A stretch of 64,000 nucleotides of DNA from Nakazawaea peltata (GCA_001599355.1 BCGQ01000001.1:995135-1059134), one strand, 5' to 3'. Numbered from the stretch's first letter, positions 18,209-30,011 are shown. Numbers and translations: made by a program. Notes: generated by a model from the letters alone, not told the origin.

Positions 18209-19186
18209 TTATTTATGGATCGTATTCGACACATACCTCAACAATTGAGTAGTATCATCAAGATCATCGAAATGATGTTCTTTGAGTGGCTGATGTGATT
18301 TCTTCAACTCATTGAAAAGTCTCCTGTTCTCATTCATAACTTTCTCGAGTTTCCTCTCTGTCTCTTTATATTGTCTATCAAGAGTAGATAATTCTAACTT
18401 GACAGACTCGTATCGATGTTTATAATAGCTATTATCTTTAGCAAGAGATTCTGATTTCTGTTGTAAGAGCAAATTATCAGCTTTTAATTGGGATATTTGG
18501 GCCTGAAGACGATGATTTCCAACGGGAGATTCACCCAATTGAGGTGAGTACCATTTAGGAGATGAATGTTGTCTTTTAACAGGGGAATCGATGAAGGAAA
18601 AAAACTCATCTTGATCACTTGAAGGTTCAAGCTTTATTGGTGAAATATTCATTGACTGATCTTGCCTCTTTCTATGGAGTAATTCTTCTAATCTTTTCTC
18701 TTCTTGAGAAGGTAGTTCATATTTTGTCAGTTTCATTTTTTCCCTCCATTTCTTGATATTAGCAGGAGGTGAAGATGGTAAAGGTGAAATGGAGTCGAGT
18801 TTAATTGGAGAATGTTTTCTCATAACAGCATCAATCGAATCAATCGAATCATCTTTCGATTTCAGATATTCATTCTCCTTAAAAACTTGGTCTTCTTTCA
18901 GTTTGAGTCTTCTCAGCATCTCTTCCTTACGTCTATTCAGTTCCAGCTCCTTTAAATTCCTCTTTTTCTCGGCTTTCTCATAATCAAATGGTGTACGAGT
19001 TAACCCTGACTCCGATAAAATCACGTTCACACTGTCTATAGTTTCATCATTAACGATTTCTTGTAACAGTTTACGGGCATCCAGTCTTTGAGTACGCAGT
19101 TTAGATAAATATGGGTCTCCAACTTCATTTTCATCGCTTGTTCTACCGAAAAACGGCATCTTCGCACTCGATAGGAGATAATTCAT
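18209..19186 (-). CDS. Coiled-coil protein with many SP/SPxK sites, possibly a spindle-pole-body component
   Basis: From the ATG at 19186 this encodes 325 residues; the open frame goes a few codons further without another ATG. MPFFGRTSDENEVGDPYL may be an alternative start at 19159. Seen: a basic, charged helical region (about 70-115), a linker with at least eight Ser-Pro sites including SPIK twice and SPVK (full CDK consensus), then a coiled coil (about 225-300). I do not recognise the family with certainty. The layout (short N-terminal motif, CDK-type sites, C-terminal coiled coil) resembles yeast spindle-pole proteins such as Bbp1, but this is only inference. Confidence 0.7.
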   Translation of the reverse strand: MNYLLSSAKMPFFGRTSDENEVGDPYLSKLRTQRLDARKLLQEIVNDETIDSVNVILSESGLTRTPFDYEKAEKKRNLKELELNRRKEEMLRRLKLKEDQVFKENEYLKSKDDSIDSIDAVMRKHSPIKLDSISPLPSSPPANIKKWREKMKLTKYELPSQEEKRLEELLHRKRQDQSMNISPIKLEPSSDQDEFFSFIDSPVKRQHSSPKWYSPQLGESPVGNHRLQAQISQLKADNLLLQQKSESLAKDNSYYKHRYESVKLELSTLDRQYKETERKLEKVMNENRRLFNELKKSHQPLKEHHFDDLDDTTQLLRYVSNTIHK

Positions 19187-19487
19187 CTTGGTACCTTTCT
19201 TGTTATTCACCTTCTAAAGAATCGTTCCTTGTTTGTGTGCGCTTTGTAAACATAAAACACAAACAAAGAGACGCGATGCAAAATATGAAAATATTGGGAC
19301 AAGGTACACTACTTTGAGCAATTTACATATTTTGAACCAGTCTTCGAGACTGGGGCTAAAGGACTGAGACTAAACGATTTAAAGATCAGGACTAGGAATA
19401 CAGGTGATGGTAGTAGATAAATAAATAGATAATAAATAAATAATAAATAAATAATAATAAATAAATTCGACGATCAGATCGTAGGCT
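19187..19487. repeat. A/T microsatellite between NDUFB7 and the coiled-coil gene
   Basis: The spacer holds the coiled-coil gene's promoter and the NDUFB7 3' end. An imperfect (TAAA/TAA)n microsatellite runs from about 19418 to 19465. Confidence 0.55.
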
Positions 19488-19848
19488 TCATTTAGATGCC
19501 GCCTCCAGGTCTCTTTTCAGTCTCAACTCCTCCAATTCCTTTACTCTCCTCTTGAAGTCAAGGTATTGACATTGTTCATAATCATGTCTCTCTTGAACAC
19601 AATTCCAAGGCATATACCAACCTTCTACACGGCATTTATTCAAAGGAACCAACAATCCAGCACATCTGTCACGCCATTGTAATGGAATCTTGTTCTCCTT
19701 CATCTCCTCATGAGATACTATTTATTTCTGTTAGTATGTGGGGTAAAAGGAATGGACCGTTGCGTTGAGGGCCCTTATTCTCCATCTCGGCGGATTAAAT
19801 CTCAATCCATCAATACTTACATAAAGGTGGAAGTTCACTGATCGTCAT
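19488..19848 (-). CDS. Respiratory complex I subunit NDUFB7 (B18), twin-CX9C, spliced
   Basis: Exon 1 is 19848-19821 (28 nt) and exon 2 is 19717-19488, giving 85 residues. The 103-nt intron has GTAAGT at 19820, TACTAAC (complement at 19730-19736) and TAG at 19718. The start is MTISELPPLLSHEEMKE, joined to KIPLQWRDRC. Seen: twin CX9C motifs (C-AGLLVPLNK-C and C-VQERHDYEQ-C) and a basic helical tail. Known: B18 is an accessory subunit of NADH:ubiquinone oxidoreductase facing the intermembrane space, imported by the Mia40 route. Its presence implies that this yeast keeps complex I, unlike Saccharomyces and Kluyveromyces. The model is firm since frame, splice signals and the family N-terminus all agree. 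Confidence 0.93.
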
Positions 19849-22800
19849 TTTGATATGATGTCCCTCGGATGAATCTTGATTGATTAGCCTAATTTTCAAT
19901 GACTCCACTAAATCTTTGGGTACTCCACTTAATTTGTGTGCTATTTGATTTTTCTGACAATTGAGTCTGCACGACCTTTTCGTTTATTCCTACAAGGGTG
20001 GAAAGGAATTTTAGTCTGCGCATAACTTTGAAAAGCACAAAAGTTTAAGAATTTGTACGACGCTCTTTGGAACCGATTGACAGCTTTGGAAGCTATACAT
20101 ATTAGACGAACAATCCAACACGAGGTTTCACTCAACAACTGGAAATCACTCAATCGAATCAATCCCTTGACTCCATTCATTGACTCCATTCATTGACTCC
20201 AATAGGGTCCAATAACCCTAGTAAGAGCTCATACATAGACGGTTCGCACTCTATTGCGTTAAGTTCACACATCCATATTACAGTACAATCTATTAGGGTT
20301 CATAGAATATTTTTTTTCTCCGCGTTGAAAAAAAGTCTGAAACAGACGTCAATATTTGTGATACTGTTCCGAACAGTCCCCGTACATATTTCTATCTTTT
20401 GTGCGAAAATTAAAAAATAAACATGCATGAAACTTGATTTCATTGCTCATCTCTAGATCCGGTTCCCAAAGGAAGTTTAAGGCACTTCCTTTACTGGAAT
20501 CTAAGATGAAGATTTTCGAACGAGACAAACAACAATAAGACAAACTTTTTTAGAGGGGCAACCGTGACATAGTAAGGCACATTATTTTTGCAGTGCATCC
20601 GTTTTCGCTTCCATGATTAGCTTGTCTTCCGCAGTTTTGTCGCCAACTCCGCAAATAGGGCTTAGGATTCTATGATTTTATTGTCTTTAAATCCATGTCT
20701 GTCAATTTTCATCTTTTGATACTACGAAAGATTTGCAATGTCATTAGAAAGAGTCGTAGTATTATTATTTTTCTAAATTCCGTTGGAATCTACACCATCC
20801 TTAAGTTAGTTTTGTTTGCTAAGGTACATTAAATCACCACAAACTTTATTTATACATAGCAAGTCATCTCAATTCCAGCCGTCTATTACTTTAAAACAAC
20901 ACTTCCCTATCTTTCTTGGAATTCAAGTTGAACAATAGCGTTTGTAACAAGAACTTGTTAAATACACAGAAGAGCCTCGGTAGCCAATTGAATAGCCGAG
21001 TACTAGATAGTAGGGCGCAAGAATATTTTGCGATCAACCTTAAGAGCTATTATGTTGCAGAAGCTGGCTATAATGCCAACTGATAAATATTACATAGATG
21101 GCTGGAACGGACTTAACCTTCAAAAGTCAATCCAGCCAACAACCGTATTCGGTTTCTCCCTCTTTCAGAAACCTAATGAATTCCATTAGTCTTCAAGTGC
21201 ATAGACCAAATTCATCGAAGGATCTGACGTTTATCCTTGTCGTATCTCTTAGTATTTATTTCAGAGGTGCTTAAGAATAGCTCTACTCAAATAATTATTT
21301 TCTGCATCCTTCTCTCTCCATAGATCCAGTGCAGCATGCTTTCTAGAGAAGTTTGAAAGTACTTTTTCCTTCCCGGAAATCGAAAAGATCGAAAAAGATC
21401 TACGGAAAGACTGTTTTTGTAAATTGTTACTATTTGTATAGAAAGGGTAAATTCTAAACTTAAAGTGCCGTTTAGGGTGACGCTCAGTTTGGTTAGATAT
21501 GCGTACAATTTTATATTTGCATTTCTGAAATAGTGTGAACTTTAAATGTTAAAGTTTAAAACTTCACCTTCGACGAAGGTCGCCATGCGTGTCTCTCATG
21601 TATCTCTCTAAACCAAACTTTGGATGTCTAACCTGTAGTGCCGCATCTGCGATTTTGGTGACACTTGCTTTGAGTCCAACAGGGCCTCTTCACAAAGTCG
21701 TAAATCCAAAAGGGTTTGAACTATAATTCCTAAATAATGGGCTCAAGAACAAACTCACTGTGATACTTCAAGTATTGTTTTGGGGATGTGGTTGAAGGAT
21801 CGTCGAAAAAATTTCCAATCTCAGTTTCAGATACTATACTTGCTCTCGATGTAGAAATTTAAGGAATAGGAGTAACTCGAATTGGCCCAAACAGGATCCA
21901 AATACCCCTTTGGCCCCAGTCAGCTTGCCCTTCATTTTTTGGAGTCTAGCGCATGTGTGCAGCATTTGAACTGAGACATGCAAGAGAGAAGGGAAAAAAC
22001 ACAAAAACTTTTGTCAGCATACGTAAGAACCTTTTTTTTTGGTGGGGCACTGCTATTCTTTTTGGTGCCTCGGTTGTTAAATTGGGGTAGAATAATCTTT
22101 TTATGCAAAGACCTGAGTGGGTGGATTTTCACATAGGAAAGAATAGACAGTGGGGGGTCATTGACCCATCATGAAAAACGGACTATATTTTAAATGAATA
22201 TATGTCCTAATTAGGAGCATATTCGGCGTGGTTGATCATTGAGCCCTGTTTCTAGTGTTCGGTGGCCTGCCACCTGCCCAAGTCACAAGGAATCTTGAAT
22301 CTCGGCTAGTGACTGTTTATTATTTCTTTTTTCGAAATATGTAATGCATGGTGTAACGAGCATCAAGCATATCACACGGCCCCTTAGTAACCGCTTTGTA
22401 AAGTGCCCAAACCTTTTTAGAGGGAAAAAGTCTTCCCTAGTTTGTGTCTGCGCATTCTTGAACAGGCATGATGATAGACGAAAAAAAAAAACTTTCACAC
22501 TTCGATAATCTTGATTTTAATGCCGGTCTTTAAGTGAGAGTATTTTACTTCAGCATGACATTGCAGTAAGATAGACGCACAATAGATAGGCTTTAGTAAA
22601 ACGGGATATCGCAGTTCTTGTACAGGGGTCAGAAAAGCAATGTAGCCTCTCGAGATTTATGATAATAACGGGGTCTACCCATGTATATGGTGGTGCCTAA
22701 AACCAATGATGTTGCGTGTCTGAAAGCCTTCTATGCACAAGAAACACATATTTGCATAAAGCACTCAGTTCTACATCTTTTAGCACTCACTTCCTAGCTT

Positions 22801-23633
22801 ATGGAAGAATCTTCATCTCGTAAACTTCAGGCTTAGACAAACTTATGCTGAACAAAAAAAATTCGTTTAGGTCCTACTTCAACTTCAATAGCAAATGCAG
22901 TGAAGATACAGGAAGATCTAGAACAGATCTTCTTATTGCTTTTCATACCGCTTCTTGCCTAAAACATTCGGTAGACACATATCACGCCTTGATTCTTGTG
23001 TGATTCGATCTGTCGTTAACATAGGAGCGCCCTCTAAATATTCGCCCGGAACAAAAAGATTTTTTTTCGGTTACATCATTTGGATCTCACTGACATTCCC
23101 GAATTGCTGATTTTAACAAGAGAAAAATCGTGCTGTACAGAAAGCCCTGCTTTGCATCTCCGCCTCAAAAAAAAAGATGTTCATTAAGCTTTGTATTACA
23201 TAGCGTACTCCTACAATTTATGTAATACGGAAGATGGCGATAAAGCTGCTCGCCTTTGATTTTCTCTCCTTTGATATATTACATAAAACCAGTCTACTAT
23301 GCTTAAATAATTTAAAATTCCCTTTCGTATTACCTTTGACCCTCTTCGCTACGAACTAGCTTTCTCCGCCTTAAAATGTATGGGCGCTAATTTTCTTCAA
23401 TATGCGAAAAAAAATAGATTTCCACCTGTTAAGGTTACACATGGAAGATTTTAAACTGCTTGATCACATTAACGTACGAGGGAACTTTGGGGTCAGGCAG
23501 AAGAAGAACGGTAGCTACGATGTAGAGAAATGAAAATAGAAACCCATTAAAAATAAAAATTAAATGAAACCTAAAAATAACAACAAGTTGTAGAAAAATC
23601 ATGAGCGACAGCAGCAGTGTTTTTATAAAAATC
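19849..23633. other. Gene-poor region, 3' side of the GATA factor
   Basis: About 3.8 kb with only short, unconvincing open frames on both strands. I see no tRNA, 5S, U-snRNA or SRP RNA signature. Visible structure: a near-palindrome at 22196-22224, a GGGTCA/TGACCC palindrome at 22155-22167, and a 15-nt palindrome ACCTTCGACGAAGGT at 21566-21580. Three GACTCCATTCATT-like words lie near 20170-20200. A/T runs are ordinary and base composition does not look extreme. Confidence 0.5.
22155..22224. repeat. Two palindromes: GGGTCA-T-TGACCC and a 29-nt near-palindrome centred on TCCTAATTAGGA
   Basis: GGGTCATTGACCC lies at 22155-22167. The second element spans 22196-22224, with outer arms GAATAT/ATATTC and a perfect 12-bp core TCCTAATTAGGA (22205-22216) that equals the core of the Mcm1 P-box in S. 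cerevisiae. Confidence 0.5.
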
Positions 23634-24260
23634 TCAACGATGGTATGACTGATACATTGGAGGCGTTGGCAAATACAGGGGAGCATGCTGTGGTGGCAGT
23701 TGCTGCATAGGAGCGACATGTGGGGGTATTGGTTGATGTTGGACACCTGCCATCATTGGTGGGACATGTTGAACATATTGTGGAGAGAACAGTGGAGGGG
23801 CTTGTGGACCTTGAGAATGGATGTGTGGCAGGTAAATTACTTGCTGATGTTGATGTTGTGGTGGTTGTTGAACTCTCATTCTATTTTGTAATTGCTGGTT
23901 CATTAAATCAAGGTGATAACCATTCATAGCCATCGATCCTGAAGGCTGACGAGGAATAGTATTATTGTAAGGACCTTGATTTGTCTTTGATCTTGTAGGT
24001 TTAGCGACTCTAACTCTCTTAAATTTCATCTCTTCAGCTGCCGCAAGAGCACCTTTTCTCTTAACCAATTTGGCGTGGTATAATCCACATGCATTACATA
24101 ACGTTCTAGCACCATTTGGACCTCTTCTCCACTCGGGAGTTTCGGTTGTCCCACATCTTTGACAGCTCAACTGGGCCTTTTGAGACTCGGATCTGCCATA
24201 CATGACATCAGAGCGTGGTGGAACTTGGTGAGCATGTTGAGGAAGTGGTTGAGGGCCCAT
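23634..24260 (-). CDS. GATA-type zinc-finger transcription factor, finger-containing C-terminal part
   Basis: The 208-codon frame opens at the ATG at 24260. Seen: one GATA finger (about residues 33-57 of this part) of form CX2C-X18-CX2C, with [22 protein letters not shown] and [17 protein letters not shown] basic tail ([14 protein letters not shown]) and a Gln/Pro/His-rich C-terminus follow. Known: X18 fingers with TPEWRRGP are found in white-collar-type and Brg1/Gat2/Ash1-like fungal factors and bind GATA-like DNA. The frame differs by one base from the upstream exon part (24271-24911), although both halves are Gln/Pro-rich and touch each other. I infer one gene of about 400 residues with a single-base frame change. 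It has 5.1 kb of gene-free DNA upstream and 3.8 kb downstream. Confidence 0.85.
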   Translation of the reverse strand: MGPQPLPQHAHQVPPRSDVMYGRSESQKAQLSCQRCGTTETPEWRRGPNGARTLCNACGLYHAKLVKRKGALAAAEEMKFKRVRVAKPTRSKTNQGPYNNTIPRQPSGSMAMNGYHLDLMNQQLQNRMRVQQPPQHQHQQVIYLPHIHSQGPQAPPLFSPQYVQHVPPMMAGVQHQPIPPHVAPMQQLPPQHAPLYLPTPPMYQSYHR

Positions 24261-24270
24261 TGGAGGATGA

Positions 24271-24911
24271 CTAGCTTGATAATGTACTTGGTTGAGGAGC
24301 CTCAGTAGAATAGTACATAGGTTGTGAATGGTGAGGAGCTGGTGTGGGTACCTGACCCAGCATCAGCTGTTGTTGTGGTGGTTGTTGTGAAAGTGGATAA
24401 TGCAGAACACTTTGAGCGTGTGATTGAGGCGGCGAGTAATATACTTTCACAGGTGGTGGAGAGTGGTAAGACGATACAGAATTCACAGGGGTTTGTGAAG
24501 ATTCCTGTTTCGGCAGGGTTTGAACTGGCGAATATACAGGCAGTTGAGTCTTCGTATAGTTAGTCAAATCACTATTAGATCTCAACTTAGAATCTGAATC
24601 ATGCGGTCTAGTAGAAACAATAGGTTGTGGTAATGTTCTCTCACTCTTTGACAACTGCATCAAAGAAGCCAGTGTAGACAGAGCATCTTTGTCTCCGGTT
24701 GATATGCTAGGTAACGAAATATCCTTTGGACAAGAAGGTGACTTCAAGTCGGGGAGACGAATACTGCTTTGTTCAGTTAATGTGGAAATAGGAGGTAAAC
24801 TATTTGAGGGTCCAAAGTTAGTATGTCGAGCAATGGTAAAATAATTCGAACTGCGAATGGTACTTACCGTATGTCTGATGGGACATTTCTTGAAAGTGAT
24901 AAGGGACTCAT
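24271..24911 (-). CDS. N-terminal part of the same GATA factor, spliced, ending at a stop just before the finger frame
   Basis: Exon 1 is 24911-24868 (44 nt, [14 protein letters not shown]) and exon 2 is 24799-24271. The 68-nt intron has GTAAGT at 24867, TACTAAC (complement at 24817-24823) and ATAG at 24800. The splice gives [20 protein letters not shown], a natural low-complexity start and far better than the unspliced frame. The 190-residue product is Ser/Pro/Gln-rich with no domain and ends PQPSTLSS at a TAG (24271). Skipping one base near CCA AGT A (just upstream) would put translation in the finger frame, giving ...PQPS then [16 protein letters not shown]. This is either a sequence or strain indel, or a +1 frameshift. 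An ordinary intron does not restore the frame with the GT/AG sites I checked. Confidence 0.75.
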
Positions 24912-27900
24912 TATAGGGTCTATTAGTGCTTTCTAAATATAGTATCAATAGGTGGATAATATTTAAAATGCTATAATGTGCGAATCTGTCAATGCCAATA
25001 AGATGAAGCAAATAAGGAGAACAAATTTAAATAATGATCTTGTTAATGCGGAATACCATTAAAATATATATATTCTAAAACTAGGGATTATAGATATATA
25101 TTTATATGTCTGATCGTGATATATCGTTTCACATCTTAGAGGCGAGATGGTCTGTACAGCTAAAGCGAGAACAAGATGGAAAGAGCACTCATACAGAGAC
25201 AGAAGCTAAATTCGTGCATGAAAGACGTGCATCTATGCAACTATATACAGTTTATGCATATGTACAATCTGCTTTTCCTGACAATTTGCAGTCAACCGTG
25301 TTAAAGTTTATAGTGCATCATCAGAAACATGAAACTATGTATGTCTGCATTCTCTGCGCAAGAAAAAAGAAAGAAAAATGGAACACAGAATAAAATCTTG
25401 GGGAGCGAGCTGCAAATCTGAAAAAGTTAGGTAATATTCTCTTTTTTATAATAAAATGCTTTGAGAGCCTCTCAATAGGGACGAACTTTGAATCCTTGCA
25501 TCTGGGGAGTCTAACTCTAATCTTTTAGGGGTTCGAAAGCTGTTACTGAGTGCAAGCATGAGCTGAACTTGAGAATTATTTCATCATATCGGATACCAAA
25601 TGACAACACTCTAGGAGAGCAGTAGCTGGACTTTGCGGAACAAATAGGCCACTTGATCTACCTTCAGAAATATGAGTTAAATCTTTAGCACCTTTACGTA
25701 ATAGAGAGTGCAATTTGCTATCTGTGAAGGCTCCTCCACCGGCACTAAATCCCCCACTTTATCCTGAAAATTCTTAGAATCCCCTCGGAACTTGGATTGC
25801 TCGAGGGGTTAAATGAAACAATTAAAAAAGCTTGGGAATACGAAAAGATACCACAGGCACCGGATATATCCTCCATACCTGCTTGCATTGTTCTCCTGTG
25901 GCTCTATATCTCTAAATACAGAATGTATGAGCCCTTCTGGGCAAAAAAAATCTGATCTCACTCGCTGTCCCGTTTAGACGCGGGCATAAAATGCTTCTTG
26001 GATGTAATGCCTTTCAGTAGTATCTCACGGACCTGAGTGTTACATTGAGAGCCTTCTATGGTTACATTGAAATAGAGGAGAAGGGTGCACAGCGATTTGG
26101 TTTTTCTGTCTTCCTGATCTGCTCACAAACGGAAATAATTTTTCGAATCTTTTTTTTTAATTCCCCTCTTCTTTCTGTCGGAATACGGCAGTCGTTTAAA
26201 TTTCATCTAAGATTGACAGTTATTATCATGCAATAACAGGCACAGTAGTATGGAGAACAATAGGTTACTTCAAAGAGCTTATTCATTTTACTAGAATTTT
26301 CATATCATAATAGAAAAAGCCCTTTCATATAGACGGCGTTTCGCGCCTGGGTGTGATGGATTGCTTAGGTGGCTGGGCACCATTACCCTAACTTTTTGGA
26401 TAGAGTTGAAGTTATTGCACCTTGGACCATATGTATGATTCCAGTAACTGGACCTATCACCAAAGGCGCCCTAAAAGTCTGTACTATTGTTAAACGCCTA
26501 CCCTCGCCCCAAGCGACAAATATTATTTTTAAAGTACATAAGGCAAGATGTAAGCTGTTGAGTTAGAGATGAAATCAAAATCGGTGCTTAGAGTTTACAA
26601 AGTATGTGGAAGATGATTGAGAGCCGAAAATACGACAACTGTAGTACATATTGCATAACATATTGCGCATACTACAGCTGCATTCGATTTGCAAAAGAAT
26701 TCTTGATATATGCGCATATGCATAGTCTTAGTTCGCATATTTTTCGGACCAATTTATAATATGTTTCTCAGCCTAAGATTTTTTAGTATTCTCAGAATGA
26801 TCCCCTTAGACTAATTGAGGCACAAGGATCAAAGGGTAATGAAGGCTGCTCGAGGAACCAATATTGAACTAATTTTCACTAATATTCAAATCATTATATA
26901 TAAGGAGTGCTCTCAAGGTATTCCGCTGACTGGCGTAATCGAAGTAAGATCTCTAATTTATCAGAGTTGGCTTGCAAAATAGAGTACTCCAGTGTACACC
27001 GGACTAGTTCATTGATATCTCCGTCGCATTAAATGAGAGCAAAATATGCATTTTGGCTTGTTCCGAGAGTTCAAAAAGTGCCCTTTATTATTTTATTGCT
27101 AAGCTCTCTGCTCTCAATTCCTTTTGTGGAGAGCTAAAAATAGTGGTGTTCTTTTTTCTTTTTTTTAGTTTCTATAATTAAGAATCTAAACTTATTGAGA
27201 TCTTCTTTCAATCTTAGATCTTTGGCCCAGCGTTTTAGGTGTTTTCTATGTGGCTAATAGATCTAGACCGAAAGCTCCTCTGCGTACAGGGCCAAAGTGA
27301 ATCTCTTGCTGTTTTGGGCCAAGACCACTCTGAAATTCCTAAGACTGGGATGTCTGACCCCCCTTGAGGCGAAGCATTTAGGATAAATCGTCTGCCCCTA
27401 ATTGTAATACTTTACTATTTACATGGTCGGTTATGTGTATGAAGGGTTTTAATGAATAAATTCAAGAATAGTAGTATCAGGTGTTGCTTTTATGATATCT
27501 ATCGATATTGTTACATGGCTTGTTCTATGCACAGGTGACTATTTTCTCTTAATGAAAACGCTCTAGAGAGCTTTCCGAGCTCACCTTTATTCGCAAGCCT
27601 GATATAGCATAATTGCTCGTGTCGTCTTTTATTGCTGTGTGTGCCTCCATCTATGAATAATAAGTTGATGTTTAGTTTCTTTTTCCGAAATCGTTTAGAC
27701 CATCTCGCCTATAGTGTTTGATATAAGAGTCTGTGCATCTGCATTAAATTATTAAAGAATATTACCGTTCGTAATTATACTTTTCATGGAAGCAAGATAC
27801 TTTGTGCAGGAGAGTTGAGAGATAACCTGTAGATTGTTATGGATCTTGTATTTGAATCGTTTGATGATATTTCCTGGCAGAAGACAATTGTTGGTCACCA

Positions 27901-30011
27901 GATACCCCCAAATTACAGGCGTTTATCCCCTATATTTCTGTGATTTCACTTCAGAAGGACCTCCATTTTTGTGTATAGACTTAGCAGAGATCCTTGCATA
28001 TGCCTATCAACGTGTCACACCTATTCACCACCTCACGATATTTCTTTTAAAGATAATTGTCCCATGAATTAGTTCGACCTAGTCACCTCCACAAATTCCC
28101 TGTGTATTTATTACATTTAGCGAAATTCTGTGTCGGTTTCTGCGCTAAAATACGGACAAACAAGGAAAAAAGAAGAGCAAGCAAGAATCCGAACACTTTT
28201 TTTTCTATACAGGCGTCTCAAAGATATGTGGACAAAAAGAGATTTTGTGTGCTTTCTGCATTTAGTATAGGCCGATCATATTTTGAAGCTTTAAAATAAT
28301 CTGAGACTACAAATTATACGAAGCGATCTGGCTTTGGGTTCGTGCGAGAGATTCTTCTGCACCAATCGAGGCAAGAGAGCACTTGAGGTGATTACATGAG
28401 CGTGGCCCAAAATGAAGGGAGGTTTAACCAACCGGATGCATTCTTTGACATAGCGTTAGTGTAAGCTGAATTTTTTTTTTTCGTGCAACTCTAGTAACCC
28501 TTGGCTCAAAGTAGTATCCTTTTTCTAGAGGCGTATTATAATGAAACCTTGAGGTAGATCTCGTAAATCAAAGATCAGCTCGATGTGAAGGTCACGAAGT
28601 TCGCTATTAATTTGGCGCACAAACCCGGCAGCATGTGGAGATTGCTATCAATCGAAGTTAAATCGCAGATCTCATTAGATCTCCTTCTAATCGAAAACCA
28701 CGGGATCTTCCATAGAGCTATAAAAAATAATTTTGCAGCATTATTAAAGCGACAATTATCTCCGCATCTTGGTAGTGAACACTCAAAAGTTATTTTTTTC
28801 TTTTTTCTCGTCTTCGATGTCTTAAGTACACGCAATATAGTAGAATCATTGAGGATACATGACACAGGGTACTCGCAGGACAGCACAGTACAGGCGAGAT
28901 CCGTCTTGACGAGGAGCGTAAGGATGTTAAGGTTATTGTTTGAAGCTTCCTGAGAAAGCATTATTCAGTTCTATCTAGGATTATATGGGAGTGCCCAATT
29001 GCAAATCAATGCTGCCCCTATCAGCTGTTCATTAGTTAGGCTGTATTGCAATGACAAAAGTGCCTTAAAGGGAAATTGTGCCGGTCCCTCAGATTTAGAT
29101 ACAATCGTCGATCTCCGCCTTTGTCTCACAATTCGCATTGTATTTTAATTTTTTCGCACACATATTTTATTTTCCATTTGCATTTTATCTACAAAGGAAG
29201 CTGGCAAATGCGGTTTCTATGTTTGAAGGGCTTGTTGTGTATCAAAAAAAAATGTATGGTCGCTACTACTGTTTCGTTATTGAAGTATCATGTAAAATAT
29301 ATGTACAATCCACATGCTCAAGAGTAACTGGATCTTCTATCCCAGATACGAGAGCCGAGATAATTAATTAAACATTGACCATCAGGTGTGCCCTGATGTG
29401 AGTTACATGGGGATCGCCTGTGCTATCAAACCTTAGTACAAAGCAATTAATTTAATGTTTCATGAAGTTAACTGTGGGAATCTTTTTGGCAATTGGGCCC
29501 CCCAACGTATTGGTACCCAGACCATTCCTCAAAACCCTTCTCAAATTCACAACCGCAAATTCGGTTAGTAGGGTCTGCCGATCTGACGCGTAAATAGGTA
29601 CTCCCCTATTTTTTTTGCTTGGAAGAAAATTAATTCCCAATCAGGTAAAAATAATACACTGCAATTAACTATTCTGGGATTAAATATAGCCTATTTGAGA
29701 ATAGGAAAAATGGTGGATTGGACTGGGAAGGAGATGGGCCAGGCTCGATTAAGATGGGCCTAGACTTCATGGTTGACAAGGAAGAGAATTGGACATTGAC
29801 AACTGTCTCATTATCTAGCTGGCTCTACTAATCTCTCTCAGTCCATCAAACCAAATAAGGGAAAATTTTTCTCCACCACACGGTCTCGAGAATAACGTAA
29901 ACATAGGAAAATGAAAATTTTTGTGTTGATTTCTTTAAATAGTTTTCTTAGTAATTATCGATAGCTTGTGAGTAGTGATATAGGATACTAAAAGAAGGGC
30001 TCATTGATATC
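24912..30011. other. Gene-poor region of about 5.1 kb upstream of the GATA factor and of PAL1
   Basis: No frame here looks like a gene. The longest (about 128 codons near 28.6-28.9 kb) overlap each other on opposite strands and have no recognisable sequence. Visible structure: a symmetrical element at 26639-26677, a palindrome ATATGCGCATAT at 26708-26719, and a hairpin CATCAGG/CCTGATG at 29380-29398. A TACTAAC on the minus strand (complement at 29562-29568) has no matching donor that I could find. GATGGGCC repeats lie near 29.73-29.76 kb. It could be a long regulatory region, a centromere, or hold an unannotated ncRNA; the sequence alone does not decide. Confidence 0.45.
26639..26677. repeat. 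Inverted repeat with two internal CATATTGC copies
   Basis: Arms CTGTAGTA (26639-26646) and TACTACAG (26670-26677) are perfect inverted copies. Between them CATATTGC occurs at 26647-26654 and 26659-26666. A further palindrome ATATGCGCATAT follows at 26708-26719. Confidence 0.5.

Noticed and set aside
24271-24287. A 17-nt intron (GTACATT...CTAG) that would restore the GATA-factor frame
   Set aside because: It is far shorter than any spliceosomal intron, lacks a branch site, and has a poor donor. A one-base shift explains the same thing.
25106-25393. 95-codon open frame divergent from the GATA factor
   Set aside because: Its composition looks random, and it lies within the likely GATA-factor promoter and leader region.
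28575-28961. Two overlapping open frames on opposite strands (122-128 codons)
   Set aside because: Neither has a recognisable sequence or splice or TATA support. Antisense overlap of this kind is expected by chance in 5 kb of non-coding DNA.
29562-29568. TACTAAC branch-like word on the minus strand in the desert
   Set aside because: No GTAAGT-type donor was found within a usual distance and no coding exon is visible on either side.
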